Shown in pieces: positions 1 through 6,690 of a stretch of 10,816 bases of DNA; position 1 is the stretch's first letter, and every line of letters begins with the position of its first letter. The stretch lies in the NCBI GenBank assembly GCA_900544385.1, contig UQVD01000068.1:1-10816 (forward strand), in the 5' to 3' direction. The notes beneath the pieces are model-generated. The model was not told where the DNA came from, made no database searches, and saw only the letters and a list, made by a program, of their open reading frames with translations. The position numbers and the translations under genes are program-made. This DNA comes from an uncultured Collinsella sp. GTDB lineage: Bacteria > Actinomycetota > Coriobacteriia > Coriobacteriales > Coriobacteriaceae.

Positions 1-224
1 GCATGTCCGCGAAGGGCTGCAGCCCGGACAACTCGGCCTGCGAGGGCTTCTTCGGGCGCCTCAAGAACGAGTTCTTCCGCTACAGGGACTGGGAGGGCGT
101 GACGGCCGAGGAGTTCATGGGGAGGCTCGAGGCCTACCTCGTGTACTATCGGGACGGGCGCATCAAGAAGTCCCTAGAGTGGCTGAGCCCGATGGAGTAC
201 CGCAGGAAGCTTGGATACGCCTAG
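1..224 (+). CDS. IS3-family transposase (OrfB), C-terminal fragment cut by window edge
   Basis: This is the end of a DDE transposase (integrase core, rve-like) that moves an IS3/IS150-type insertion sequence. The reading frame is open to the left edge, so the gene starts outside the window; the ATG at position 3 is an internal Met. The 73 visible residues contain the signature SPDNSACEGFFGRLKNE, in which the Glu (14th visible residue) matches the third acidic residue of the DDE triad of IS3-family OrfB proteins. The end, with a short YRDGRIKKSLEWLSP segment followed by YRRKLGY, is also typical of this family. The stop is TAG at 222-224. Whether the element is intact cannot be judged because the OrfA part and the left end are outside. 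Family assignment is confident; the subgroup (IS150-like) is inferred. Confidence 0.85.
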   Translation, partial: MSAKGCSPDNSACEGFFGRLKNEFFRYRDWEGVTAEEFMGRLEAYLVYYRDGRIKKSLEWLSPMEYRRKLGYA

Positions 225-254
225 GTGCGGTCCAAGAAATCGTCCGCACCCCCT
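224..254 (+). mobile_element. Probable right end of the IS3-family element
   Basis: Directly after the transposase stop, GGTGCGG (224-230) and CCGCACC (244-250) form a perfect 7-bp inverted repeat around a 13-base loop, followed by CCCCTTTT. IS150-type elements commonly end a few tens of bases after OrfB with a GTCC-rich terminal repeat, so this is the likely right terminus. The exact last base and any target duplication cannot be fixed without the left end. A weak transcription terminator is an alternative reading of the same hairpin. Confidence 0.5.
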
Positions 255-269
255 TTTGAGGCTGATTCC

Positions 270-321
270 GTCCGAAAATCCACTCTTATTCGATAGGCGT
301 CCAAATTTCCACGCTCATTCG
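270..321. repeat. Two imperfect tandem copies of a 22-base motif, 29 bases apart
   Basis: Positions 271-292 and 300-321 match at 17 of 22 bases; both begin TCC, contain TCCAC near the middle and end ATTCG. The first 14 bases of each copy (270-283 and 299-312) resemble the right arm of the terminator palindrome at 3526-3539 and the sequence at 5491-5504, so these may be decayed members of a dispersed element family. No function is visible. They lie between the insertion sequence end and the peptidase promoter region. Confidence 0.45.
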
Positions 322-395
322 GCGGGCACGCGGGGCCTATGCCCAATCCGCTGGCATCGTCTCCAGTTCGCCGCAGTGCCGCGGCCCCATATGGG

Positions 396-401
396 TATAC
401 T
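396..401 (+). promoter_or_regulatory. Possible -10 box for the M16C peptidase gene
   Basis: TATACT lies 52 bases before the peptidase start and is the best -10-like hexamer in the leader. No good TTGACA-like hexamer sits 16-18 bases upstream, so the promoter is weak by sequence, depends on an activator, or is elsewhere. The rest of the 225-453 leader contains only the insertion sequence end and the small tandem repeat. Confidence 0.3.
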
Positions 402-453
402 CTCGAGGATTCGACTCGATTCGCCCCCGCTGGGGCGTCAAAGGAGACTGCAT

Positions 454-3400
454 ATGCCCACCACCTCAACCGACCCGCGCGCCGCTGCCGCCGCACTGCT
501 GGTGCCTGGCACCACCTGTCATGGCTTTGCCGTCGAGCGCTGCGAGACCGTGCCCGAGCTCGACTCGGACGCTTACGTGCTGCGCCACACCGCCTCGGGC
601 GCTCGCCTGCTATACCTGGCGTGCGACGACGAGAACAAGGCCTTTGCCATTGGCTTTAAGACGCCGCCGGCCGATTCCACCGGCGTGTTCCATATTCTTG
701 AGCACTCGGTGCTGTGTGGATCGGCCAAGTTTCCCGTCAAGGAGCCGTTTGTCGACCTGATCAAGAGCTCCATGCAGACGTTCCTCAACGCCATGACCTA
801 CCCCGACAAGACCATCTACCCCGTTGCCACCACCAACGAGCAGGACCTGTACAACCTGATGGACGTGTACCTGGACGCGGTGTTCAACCCGGCCATCTAT
901 ACCAAGCCCACCATTTTTGAGCAGGAGGGCTGGCACTACGAGCTTGACCTGCCGGAGGACGTCGAAGGCGAGGGCGGCGTCAGCTCCGCCAGCCTGCGCG
1001 AGGGCACGCTGCGCTATAACGGCGTGGTGTTCAACGAGATGAAGGGTGCACTGTCCGACCCCATGAGCGTGCTGGACGACGCCGTCAACGCTGCGCTCTA
1101 TCCCAACACCGCCTATGCGCACGAGAGCGGTGGCGACCCGCGCGCGATTCCCGAACTCACCTACGAGCAGTTCCTGGACACGCACGCGCGCCACTACAAT
1201 CCTTCCAACTCTTATATAACGCTCTACGGCGACCTAGATGTGGACCGCGCGCTGGCGTTTTTGGACGAGCGTTATCTGTCGCAGCCGAGCGCCGCGAGCT
1301 GCCGCATGGACGCTGCCGTCGCCGCCGGCGAGGACCCGTCCACGCTGGCGCCCAATCCGTTGGGCGTGCAGGCACCCGTGACCTGCGAGTATAAGCGCGT
1401 CGAGATGGCAACCACGCCCGAGAACGCCTTGGTGGGCCTGGGCCTGGTGCTGGGCAGCGCGCTCGACCGCAAGCGCACGATCGCGGCGGATATCCTGTTT
1501 GAAGCACTGCTGGGCTCCAACGAAGCACCGGTTAAGAAGGCCATTCTGGCCGCCGGCCTGGGCGGCAACGTGGTGAGCTACACCGCGGCCGAGAGCATGC
1601 AGCCCTACGAGCTCATCATGCTGCAAAACGCTCAGCCCGGCGTGGCGCGCGAGCTGCGTCGCGTGTTCCAGGACGCCTGTCGCGACCTGTGCGAGCTCGG
1701 CGTTCCGCGCGAGCGCCTGGAAGCCATCATCAGCAGCAACGAATACGACCTGCGCCAGCGCGACTACGGTATCGCCGATGGCGTGGCCATTGCGTGCGAC
1801 GCGCTGAGCACCTGGCTCTACGATGACGACGCCGCGACGTTGGCGCTCAAGTACGGCCCAGTGTACGAGGAGCTGCGTGGCGAGCTGGACGGCAGCTATT
1901 TTGAGGACCTGTTGCGCGAGCTGGTGCTGCAGAACGATCACACGGCACTGGTCGAGCTGGTGCCGGTGGACGCCGCCGAGGGTTCGGAGGGTGCCGAGGC
2001 CGCCGAGCTGGCAGCCAAGCGCGATGCCATGACCGATTCCGAGCTGGCCGACGTGGTCGAGCGCACGGCCGCGCTGCGTGCCGCGCAGGAGGCCGAAGAC
2101 ACGCCCGAGGCTAAGGCCACGTTGCCGCGCTTGCGCGTGTCCGACATTGGCGAAGCGCGCCCCGAGCCGCCGCTGATCGTGGACACGACCGCGCCCATCC
2201 CCTGCCTGCGCCACGGCATCCCCACCAACCGTCTGGCCTACGCCATGCAGTATTTCGACCTGAGCTGCGTCGCGTTTGAGGACCTGCCCTATGTGACGCT
2301 ACTCTGCCGCCTGTTTAAGCAGCTGCCCACGCGCGAGCACTCGGCCGAGGAACTCGACAACTTGCTCGCTGGCAAGCTGGGCTTTTTGAGCTTTACGACC
2401 GAAGTCATGACCCAACCCGACGTGGACGGCGTGCGCCCCTACCTGCTGGTGAGCGCCGGCGCCCTGTCCGAGAAGATCGATGCGCTGGCGAGCCTGCCGC
2501 GCGAGGTATGGTCGAGCACGCTTTTGGCAGACGCCGACGCCGACCGCGTGCGCGACGTGCTCACGCAGATTCGCATTGGGCTTGAGCAGGGCTTTATCAA
2601 CAACGGCCACTCGGCGGCGCTCGGTCGCGCGATGAGCTACAGCTCGCCTTCGGCCGTGGTGCGCGAGCAGCTTTCGGGCGTGGATTTCTACCTGTTCCTG
2701 CGCGATCTGCTCGAGCACTTTGACGAGCGCGTGGACGGGCTGCGTACCAAGCTTGCCGAGCTGGCGGAGCGTATCTTTGTGGCCGATGGCTGCATGGCGA
2801 GCTTTACCGGCAGCAACGAGGACTTTGACGCATACTGGGATGCCGCGGGCGACCTGGGGCTGGGTGCGGGCGATGGTGCCGATACCGGCCGCGACGCTCT
2901 CGTGGTGCCGACGCCGCGCGACCGCCACGAGGCTTTCGTCATCCCCAGCGATATCTGCTTTGCGGCAAGCGCGTGCGACCCGCGTCGCCTGGGCATCGAC
3001 GTGACGGGCGCCTGGGCCGTGGCTGCCAACGCGCTCTCCTACGATTACCTGTGGAACGAGATTCGCGTGAAGGGCGGTGCGTACGGCTGCGGATTCCGCG
3101 CAGCCGGCGAGCGCCAGACGGCGTTCTACACCTACCGCGACCCGGCGATCGATCCTTCGATTGAGCGCGTGAAGCGCGCGGGTGCATGGCTTGGCAGCTT
3201 TGAGCCCGACGAGGCCGCCTTTGAGGGCTTTATCGTGAGCTGCGTGAGCGGCATGGACGCGCCGGTGAAGCCGTATGCGCTCACCAAGCGCCGCAACACG
3301 ACCTACCTGGCCGGGCTCGATTCGCATGCGCGCGAGGAGCGTCGCGCCCAGATGCTCGCCGCCACGCCCGGTGAGCTGCGCTCGCTCGGCGCCGACGTGA

Positions 3401-3498
3401 CGCGCATCGCAGCCGAGTCGCCCACCTGCGTCTTTGGCGGCCGAGACGTCATCGCCAAGAGCAACGCCGGCTTCAACGTCATCGACCTGCTGGGCTAA
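454..3498 (+). CDS. M16C zinc metallopeptidase (presequence protease / PreP-Cym1 type)
   Basis: The product is a 1014-residue peptidase that in this family degrades short unfolded peptides inside a closed two-half chamber; no signal peptide is seen, so it should be cytoplasmic. The inverted zinc motif HILEH is at residues 80-84 (His80 and His84 as zinc ligands, Glu83 as the catalytic base). The likely third ligand is Glu195 in GVVFNEMKG. The C-terminal half supplies RVKGGAY with Arg871 and Tyr877, the pair that completes the active site in PreP. The length fits M16C (about 970-1000) rather than the shorter M16B. The frame is open upstream to 211, but ATG 454 is chosen because AAGGAGA (441-447) lies 7 bases before it and the family-typical N-terminus begins there; the upstream extension would run through the insertion sequence end. 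The gene is monocistronic and is followed at once by a strong terminator. An alanine/glutamate-rich stretch near residues 500-550 is probably the hinge between halves. Confidence 0.93.
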   Translation: MPTTSTDPRAAAAALLVPGTTCHGFAVERCETVPELDSDAYVLRHTASGARLLYLACDDENKAFAIGFKTPPADSTGVFHILEHSVLCGSAKFPVKEPFVDLIKSSMQTFLNAMTYPDKTIYPVATTNEQDLYNLMDVYLDAVFNPAIYTKPTIFEQEGWHYELDLPEDVEGEGGVSSASLREGTLRYNGVVFNEMKGALSDPMSVLDDAVNAALYPNTAYAHESGGDPRAIPELTYEQFLDTHARHYNPSNSYITLYGDLDVDRALAFLDERYLSQPSAASCRMDAAVAAGEDPSTLAPNPLGVQAPVTCEYKRVEMATTPENALVGLGLVLGSALDRKRTIAADILFEALLGSNEAPVKKAILAAGLGGNVVSYTAAESMQPYELIMLQNAQPGVARELRRVFQDACRDLCELGVPRERLEAIISSNEYDLRQRDYGIADGVAIACDALSTWLYDDDAATLALKYGPVYEELRGELDGSYFEDLLRELVLQNDHTALVELVPVDAAEGSEGAEAAELAAKRDAMTDSELADVVERTAALRAAQEAEDTPEAKATLPRLRVSDIGEARPEPPLIVDTTAPIPCLRHGIPTNRLAYAMQYFDLSCVAFEDLPYVTLLCRLFKQLPTREHSAEELDNLLAGKLGFLSFTTEVMTQPDVDGVRPYLLVSAGALSEKIDALASLPREVWSSTLLADADADRVRDVLTQIRIGLEQGFINNGHSAALGRAMSYSSPSAVVREQLSGVDFYLFLRDLLEHFDERVDGLRTKLAELAERIFVADGCMASFTGSNEDFDAYWDAAGDLGLGAGDGADTGRDALVVPTPRDRHEAFVIPSDICFAASACDPRRLGIDVTGAWAVAANALSYDYLWNEIRVKGGAYGCGFRAAGERQTAFYTYRDPAIDPSIERVKRAGAWLGSFEPDEAAFEGFIVSCVSGMDAPVKPYALTKRRNTTYLAGLDSHAREERRAQMLAATPGELRSLGADVTRIAAESPTCVFGGRDVIAKSNAGFNVIDLLG

Positions 3499-3504
3499 CG
3501 CACT

Positions 3505-3546
3505 AAAGGTAGATTTTTGGGACATGCCCGAAAATCTACCTTTTTT
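3505..3546 (+). terminator. Strong intrinsic terminator of the M16C gene
   Basis: A 17-bp stem pairs 3505-3521 with 3527-3543 (one G.T pair at 3518/3530) around the 5-base loop ACATG; the T-run is 3541-3546. It begins 6 bases after the peptidase stop codon. The A-run on the left side of the stem means it could also stop transcription coming from the right. A decayed copy of the same palindrome lies at 5475-5504. Confidence 0.93.
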
Positions 3547-3577
3547 CTGCGGCATGAGCGGGGCGGCGCAGCCCACC

Positions 3578-3735
3578 GCGGCGGTTTGTCTCAATCTGTA
3601 ACATCTAGACGGCAATATCGGCTCCAGATGTTACAGATCGAGACGTTTCCAGACGACGCCGACCTTTTGTCTCAATCTGTAACAACTAGGTCCAATTTTG
3701 CCGAGTTACTGTTACAGATCGAGACAAACCGCCGC
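3578..3735. repeat. Composite palindromic element: two hairpins inside a 26-bp outer inverted repeat
   Basis: TTTGTCTCAATCTGTAACA occurs identically at 3585-3603 and 3666-3684, and TGTTACAGATCGAGAC occurs identically at 3629-3644 and 3710-3725, in both cases 81 bases apart. Each left arm pairs with its own right arm. Hairpin 1 is 3588-3606 with 3626-3644; hairpin 2 is 3666-3684 with 3710-3728; each is 19 positions with a single A.C mismatch. The outermost arms also pair with each other: 3578-3603 with 3710-3735, 26 positions with one mismatch. The whole could fold as two adjacent hairpins or as one long stem. No open reading frame with a ribosome binding site crosses it. The most likely class is a REP- or MITE-like dispersed palindrome; a regulatory RNA is possible. 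Confidence 0.8.
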
Positions 3736-3764
3736 AGACGCCCATCACAGCACAGATAAAACCC

Positions 3765-3791
3765 GCCAAAATAAACCTGTCCCTTTTTGGC
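3765..3791. repeat. Short inverted repeat in the leader of the cyclo-ligase gene
   Basis: GCCAAAA (3765-3771) pairs perfectly with TTTTGGC (3785-3791) around a 13-base loop that contains CTGTCCC. It is not followed by a T-run, so it is not a canonical terminator, and it ends about 10 bases before the AGGAGG of the next gene. No convincing promoter hexamers were found between 3736 and 3800. It may be a dispersed short repeat or a translational hairpin. Confidence 0.5.
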
Positions 3792-3813
3792 AAGTTTGCT
3801 AGAGGAGGTTGGG

Positions 3814-4410
3814 ATGGACAAGGCTGAGTTGCGGCGGGCGGTGATTGCTCGGCGTGATGCTCTTGATTTGGACTTGCGGGCAGCGAAGTCTGCCGTTATC
3901 TGCGCGCGGCTTGTTGAGCTGTTGGATCGCTTGGATGCCGCGGCGCCGCACACCGTTGCCATCTATGCCGCGATGGGCTCCGAAGTCGACCCAGCCGCGT
4001 TTGCCGCTGCGGCCGCCAAACGCGGCTGGCGCGTGGCCTATCCGTGCATGCTCTCGGCAATTGATGCCGCAGCTTGTGGCCAGCGCATGTGCATGCGAGC
4101 AGTTGCCGCCGACGATGCGTCCGCGGCTCCGTTTATCGCCCACCCCGCGAGGGCCTTCGCGGCCACGGACATCGACAGCGACCGCTTCCCCATCGTGCCT
4201 GCCGAAGCACTCGACATGATTGTTGTGCCGCTCGTGGCCTTCGATCAAACCGGCGCGCGCCTGGGCTACGGCGGCGGCTGCTATGACCGCTACCTGCCCA
4301 TGCTCTCGCCCGTATGTCAAATCGTCGGCATCGCCTTCGACGAACAACGCATCAACCACGTCCCCACCGATGCCCACGACCTGCCGCTACCCAACATCAT
4401 CAGCGCCTAA
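3814..4410 (+). CDS. fau: 5-formyltetrahydrofolate cyclo-ligase (methenyl-THF synthetase)
   Basis: This enzyme (also called YgfA, YqgN or MTHFS) uses ATP to convert 5-formyl-tetrahydrofolate to 5,10-methenyl-tetrahydrofolate in the cytoplasm, returning the storage folate to the one-carbon pool. The 198-residue product has the family layout: a basic N-terminus (KAELRRAVIARRDAL, residues 3-17) that contributes to nucleotide binding, a middle segment IYAAMGSEVDP (50-60), and the diagnostic C-terminal block VPLVAFDQTGARLGYGGGCY (138-157) followed by DRY, with the glycine-rich nucleotide loop at 151-155. ATG 3814 is chosen because AGGAGG (3803-3808) lies 5 bases upstream; an in-frame TTG at 3787 has no such site. 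The gene stands alone, downstream of the palindromic element, and converges on metA with 34 bases between the stop codons and no clear terminator there. Confidence 0.92.
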   Translation: MDKAELRRAVIARRDALDLDLRAAKSAVICARLVELLDRLDAAAPHTVAIYAAMGSEVDPAAFAAAAAKRGWRVAYPCMLSAIDAAACGQRMCMRAVAADDASAAPFIAHPARAFAATDIDSDRFPIVPAEALDMIVVPLVAFDQTGARLGYGGGCYDRYLPMLSPVCQIVGIAFDEQRINHVPTDAHDLPLPNIISA

Positions 4411-4444
4411 CCGCCGTCACATCAGCCACGGCCACAGTCGCAGC

Positions 4445-5371
4445 CTAGTGCTCCTCGCCGGCGCGGGCCAGGTCGTAGGGCGTGGTCTGGTAGACGTAGT
4501 AGTTGAGCCAGTTGGTGTAGAACAGCTGAGCCTGGCTGCGCCAGACGTTACGCGGCTCGGCGGTGGGGTCGTCACCTGGGAAGTAATGCGCCGGAACCTG
4601 GGGGTTGAGCCCGCGCTTCACGTCGCGCTCGTACTCCAGGCGCAACGTGTCGGTATCGTACTCGGGATGGCCAAAGACAAAGAAGCGACGGCTGTCGGTC
4701 GACTTGACGATGTACAGGCCAACCTCGTCAGACACGGCCACAACCTCAAGCTGCGGCTCGGCCTCCACGTCCTCGCGGCGCACATCGGTGTTGCGCGAAT
4801 GCACGGCATAGAAACGGTCGTCAAAGCCGCGGACCAGCGGGCTTTGCGGCTTCACCAGATAATGCTCAAATACGCCACTCGCCTTTGCCGGTAGGTCGTA
4901 CTTCTGGATACCGTAATGATGGTAGAGCCCCGCCTGTGCGCCCCAACAAATGTGCAGCGTGGAGTGCACGTGCGTGGTGGACCAATCCATGATCTGGCAG
5001 AGCTCGGGCCAGTAGTCGACCTCCTCGAACGGCATCTGCTCCACCGGCGCGCCCGTGATGATCAGGCCGTCGTAGTGGATGTCGCGGATGTCGTCGAACG
5101 TGCGATAGAACGTCTCCAGGTGGCCGGCGCTCACGTGCGTGGCCTCGTGCGTTTTCGTGCGCAGCAGGTCCACCTCCACCTGCAGCGGCGTGTTGGAGAG
5201 CTTGCGCATGATCTGCGTCTCGGTAGCGATCTTGGTGGGCATGAGGTTGAGGATGAGCACGCGCAGCGGACGGATGTCCTGGTGCAGCGCGCGGTACTCG
5301 GTCATGACAAAGATGTTCTCGCTCTCGAGCTGCGTGGCGGCAGGGAGGGCGTCGGGAATGCGAATGGGCAT
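4445..5371 (-). CDS. metA: Homoserine O-acetyltransferase, MetA family
   Basis: MetA activates the hydroxyl of L-homoserine by acylation, the committed step of methionine synthesis. The 308-residue product is full length. The cysteine nucleophile is Cys142 in HICWGAQAG, and His235 and Glu237 (FGHPEYD) complete the triad known from Escherichia coli MetA. Residue 111, in TGAPVEQ (106-112), is Glu; in this family Glu111 goes with acetyl-CoA and Gly with succinyl-CoA, so the product is probably O-acetylhomoserine despite the usual 'succinyltransferase' label. AAGGAG (complement of 5377-5382) lies 5 bases before the ATG. It is divergent from the dehydrogenase gene and convergent with the cyclo-ligase gene. 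No SAM riboswitch or clear promoter was recognised in the short upstream region. Family is certain; donor specificity is inferred from one residue. Confidence 0.95.
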   Translation of the reverse strand: MPIRIPDALPAATQLESENIFVMTEYRALHQDIRPLRVLILNLMPTKIATETQIMRKLSNTPLQVEVDLLRTKTHEATHVSAGHLETFYRTFDDIRDIHYDGLIITGAPVEQMPFEEVDYWPELCQIMDWSTTHVHSTLHICWGAQAGLYHHYGIQKYDLPAKASGVFEHYLVKPQSPLVRGFDDRFYAVHSRNTDVRREDVEAEPQLEVVAVSDEVGLYIVKSTDSRRFFVFGHPEYDTDTLRLEYERDVKRGLNPQVPAHYFPGDDPTAEPRNVWRSQAQLFYTNWLNYYVYQTTPYDLARAGEEH

Positions 5372-5474
5372 GGATGCTCCTTACGAGTCAGTTGCAGCTA
5401 TGGTACAACGACCGGCCTCATCCGCGCGAGCACATCGCCCAGCGATGCCGTCAGCGGCCCAAATCACTCCAAAA

Positions 5475-5504
5475 GTAGAGATTAAGGCATGTCCAAAAAT
5501 CTAC
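5475..5504. repeat. Decayed copy of the terminator palindrome between divergent genes
   Basis: Read on the minus strand, this stretch matches the core of the palindrome at 3509-3539 in 26 of 30 aligned bases with one gap, sharing GTAGATTTTTGG then ACATGCC. Only the outer GTAGA/TCTAC pairing survives (5475-5479 with 5500-5504), so the stem is mostly broken and there is no T-run. It sits between the starts of metA and the dehydrogenase gene, where a terminator is not expected. This supports its being a dispersed element and not just a conserved terminator. Confidence 0.6.
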
Positions 5505-5515
5505 GGCGCTTTAGC

Positions 5516-5544
5516 CTAGCAAAGTGGCAGCAGGACGCTACAAT
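5516..5544 (+). promoter_or_regulatory. Probable promoter of the L-2-hydroxyacid dehydrogenase gene
   Basis: TACAAT (5539-5544) is a good -10 box 37 bases before the start codon. At the optimal 17-base spacing the upstream hexamer is CTAGCA (5516-5521), only three of six matches to TTGACA. The ribosome binding site AAAGGA (5569-5574) follows. Confidence 0.5.
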
Positions 5545-5581
5545 GGTTCGACGCGAAAAACTCGGCCGAAAGGATACGTAT

Positions 5582-6559
5582 ATGTACCAGACGCGTAAGA
5601 TCGGTGTGGTCGGCCAGGGCCACGTAGGAGCACATGTCGCCAACAGCCTGCTCATGCAGGGCATTGCCGATGAGCTGTACCTGTGCGATATCAACGAGGC
5701 CAAGGTGACGTCCGAGGTCCAGGACCTGCGCGACTCCCTTTCGTTTGTCCCGTACAACACCAAGATCGTCAACTGCTACGACCACTACGAGGAGCTTGCC
5801 TGCTGCGACGTCATCGTCAACGCCGCCGGCAAGGTCGCGCTGGCCGCCGGCAACCGCGACGGCGAGCTGTTCTTTACCACCGACGCCGCCCGCACCTTTG
5901 CCAAGCGCATCGTCGACGCCGGCTTTGACGGCATCTTCGTGAGCATCTCCAACCCCTGCGACGTCGTGTGCACCGAGCTGTGGCACCTGACCGGCTACGA
6001 TCCCAAGAAGATCATCGGCTCGGGCTGCGGCCTGGACTCTGCCCGCCTGCGCACCGAGATCTCCAAGAAGGTCGGCGTGAGCCCCAAGTCCATCGACGCC
6101 TACATGATCGGCGAGCACGGCTTTAGCCAGCTTGCTGCCTTTAAGGCCGCAACCATCGCCGGCAAAAATCTCAACGAGCTTCAGGCCGAGAACCCCGACA
6201 AGTACGCCTTCGACCACATGGAGGTCGAGGAGCTTGCACGCAAGGGCGGCTATGTGACCTACCAGGGCAAGCAGTGCACCGAGTACGCCGTTGCCAACTC
6301 CGCCGCGCGCGTCTGCGCCGCCGTGCTGCACAACGAGCACGCCGTGCTTTCGGCCTCTACGCTTATGACCGGCCAGTATGGCGAGGAGGGTATCTTTACC
6401 TCCCTGCCGTGCGTGATCGGTGCCGAGGGCGTCGAGGAGGTCTACACACTCGACCTTTCCGAGCACGAGCTCGAAGGCTTCCACAAGAGCTGCCAGCACA
6501 TCCGCGACAACATCGCCCAACTCGACTGGTGGGATGCCGAGGCCTACGACGCCAAGTAA
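5582..6559 (+). CDS. L-lactate / L-2-hydroxyisocaproate dehydrogenase family protein
   Basis: The product reduces a 2-oxo acid to an L-2-hydroxy acid with NADH. The 325-residue product has a Rossmann loop GQGHVG (11-16), Asp36 at the end of the second strand favouring NAD over NADP, the active-site pair Asp152 and Arg155 in LDSAR, and the catalytic His179 in IGEHG. The mobile-loop arginine is probably Arg92 (GNRDGE). At the place where true lactate dehydrogenases carry the specificity Gln (AGxxQ) this protein has Ala86, and His179 is followed by GFSQ instead of GDS. Both features, and EELARKGGYVTYQGK (216-230), resemble L-2-hydroxyisocaproate dehydrogenase, so larger 2-oxo acids may be substrates. 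ATG 5582 is chosen: AAAGGA ends 7 bases before it and the Rossmann strand starts right after; an in-frame ATG at 5489 has no such site and lies upstream of the promoter. The gene is single, with its own promoter and terminator. Confidence 0.9.
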   Translation: MYQTRKIGVVGQGHVGAHVANSLLMQGIADELYLCDINEAKVTSEVQDLRDSLSFVPYNTKIVNCYDHYEELACCDVIVNAAGKVALAAGNRDGELFFTTDAARTFAKRIVDAGFDGIFVSISNPCDVVCTELWHLTGYDPKKIIGSGCGLDSARLRTEISKKVGVSPKSIDAYMIGEHGFSQLAAFKAATIAGKNLNELQAENPDKYAFDHMEVEELARKGGYVTYQGKQCTEYAVANSAARVCAAVLHNEHAVLSASTLMTGQYGEEGIFTSLPCVIGAEGVEEVYTLDLSEHELEGFHKSCQHIRDNIAQLDWWDAEAYDAK

Positions 6560-6600
6560 GCCGCTGGCTCCGCAACCTTACCAATCTATGCGCGATACCA

Positions 6601-6641
6601 AGCGGGCCGCGCCGGAAATCCCCGGCGCGGCCCGCTTTTTT
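6601..6641 (+). terminator. Intrinsic terminator of the dehydrogenase gene
   Basis: A perfect 15-bp, very GC-rich stem pairs 6601-6615 with 6622-6636 around the loop AAATCC, and the T-run is 6636-6641. It starts 41 bases after the stop codon. There is no matching A-run on the left, so it acts mainly rightward. The remaining 49 bases before the SIS gene's stop show nothing recognisable. Confidence 0.95.
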
Positions 6642-6690
6642 GACTCACACGACACGCTTGCGAATCGAAGGTGAATGCTTTCCCCGTTAC

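Noticed and set aside
211..453. 81-residue N-terminal extension of the M16C peptidase (frame open from 211)
   Set aside because: It starts inside the transposase end, has no ribosome binding site and is not part of the family N-terminus; AAGGAGA before ATG 454 marks the real start.
1234..2214. 326-residue open frame on the minus strand within the peptidase gene
   Set aside because: Shadow of a high-GC gene: lies antisense to strong family motifs and its residue composition (Gln/His/Val/Gly rich) fits no known protein.
2299..3615. 438-residue open frame on the minus strand over the end of the peptidase gene
   Set aside because: Antisense to conserved peptidase sequence and runs through the terminator; no ribosome binding site or recognisable domain.
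3547..3800. CRISPR array, because of repeated GTCTCAATCTGTAACA-type units
   Set aside because: Only two units, arms pair with each other, and there are no regular spacers or cas genes.
4411..4444. Terminator between the convergent cyclo-ligase and metA genes
   Set aside because: No stable stem with a T-run on either strand in the 34 bases.
5372..5581. SAM riboswitch (S-box) or T-box controlling metA
   Set aside because: Only about 110 bases separate metA from the palindrome remnant and no kink-turn, multi-stem or T-box pattern was recognised.
5516..6520. 334-residue minus-strand frame opposite the dehydrogenase gene
   Set aside because: Antisense shadow; the plus strand has clear Rossmann and catalytic motifs plus promoter and terminator.
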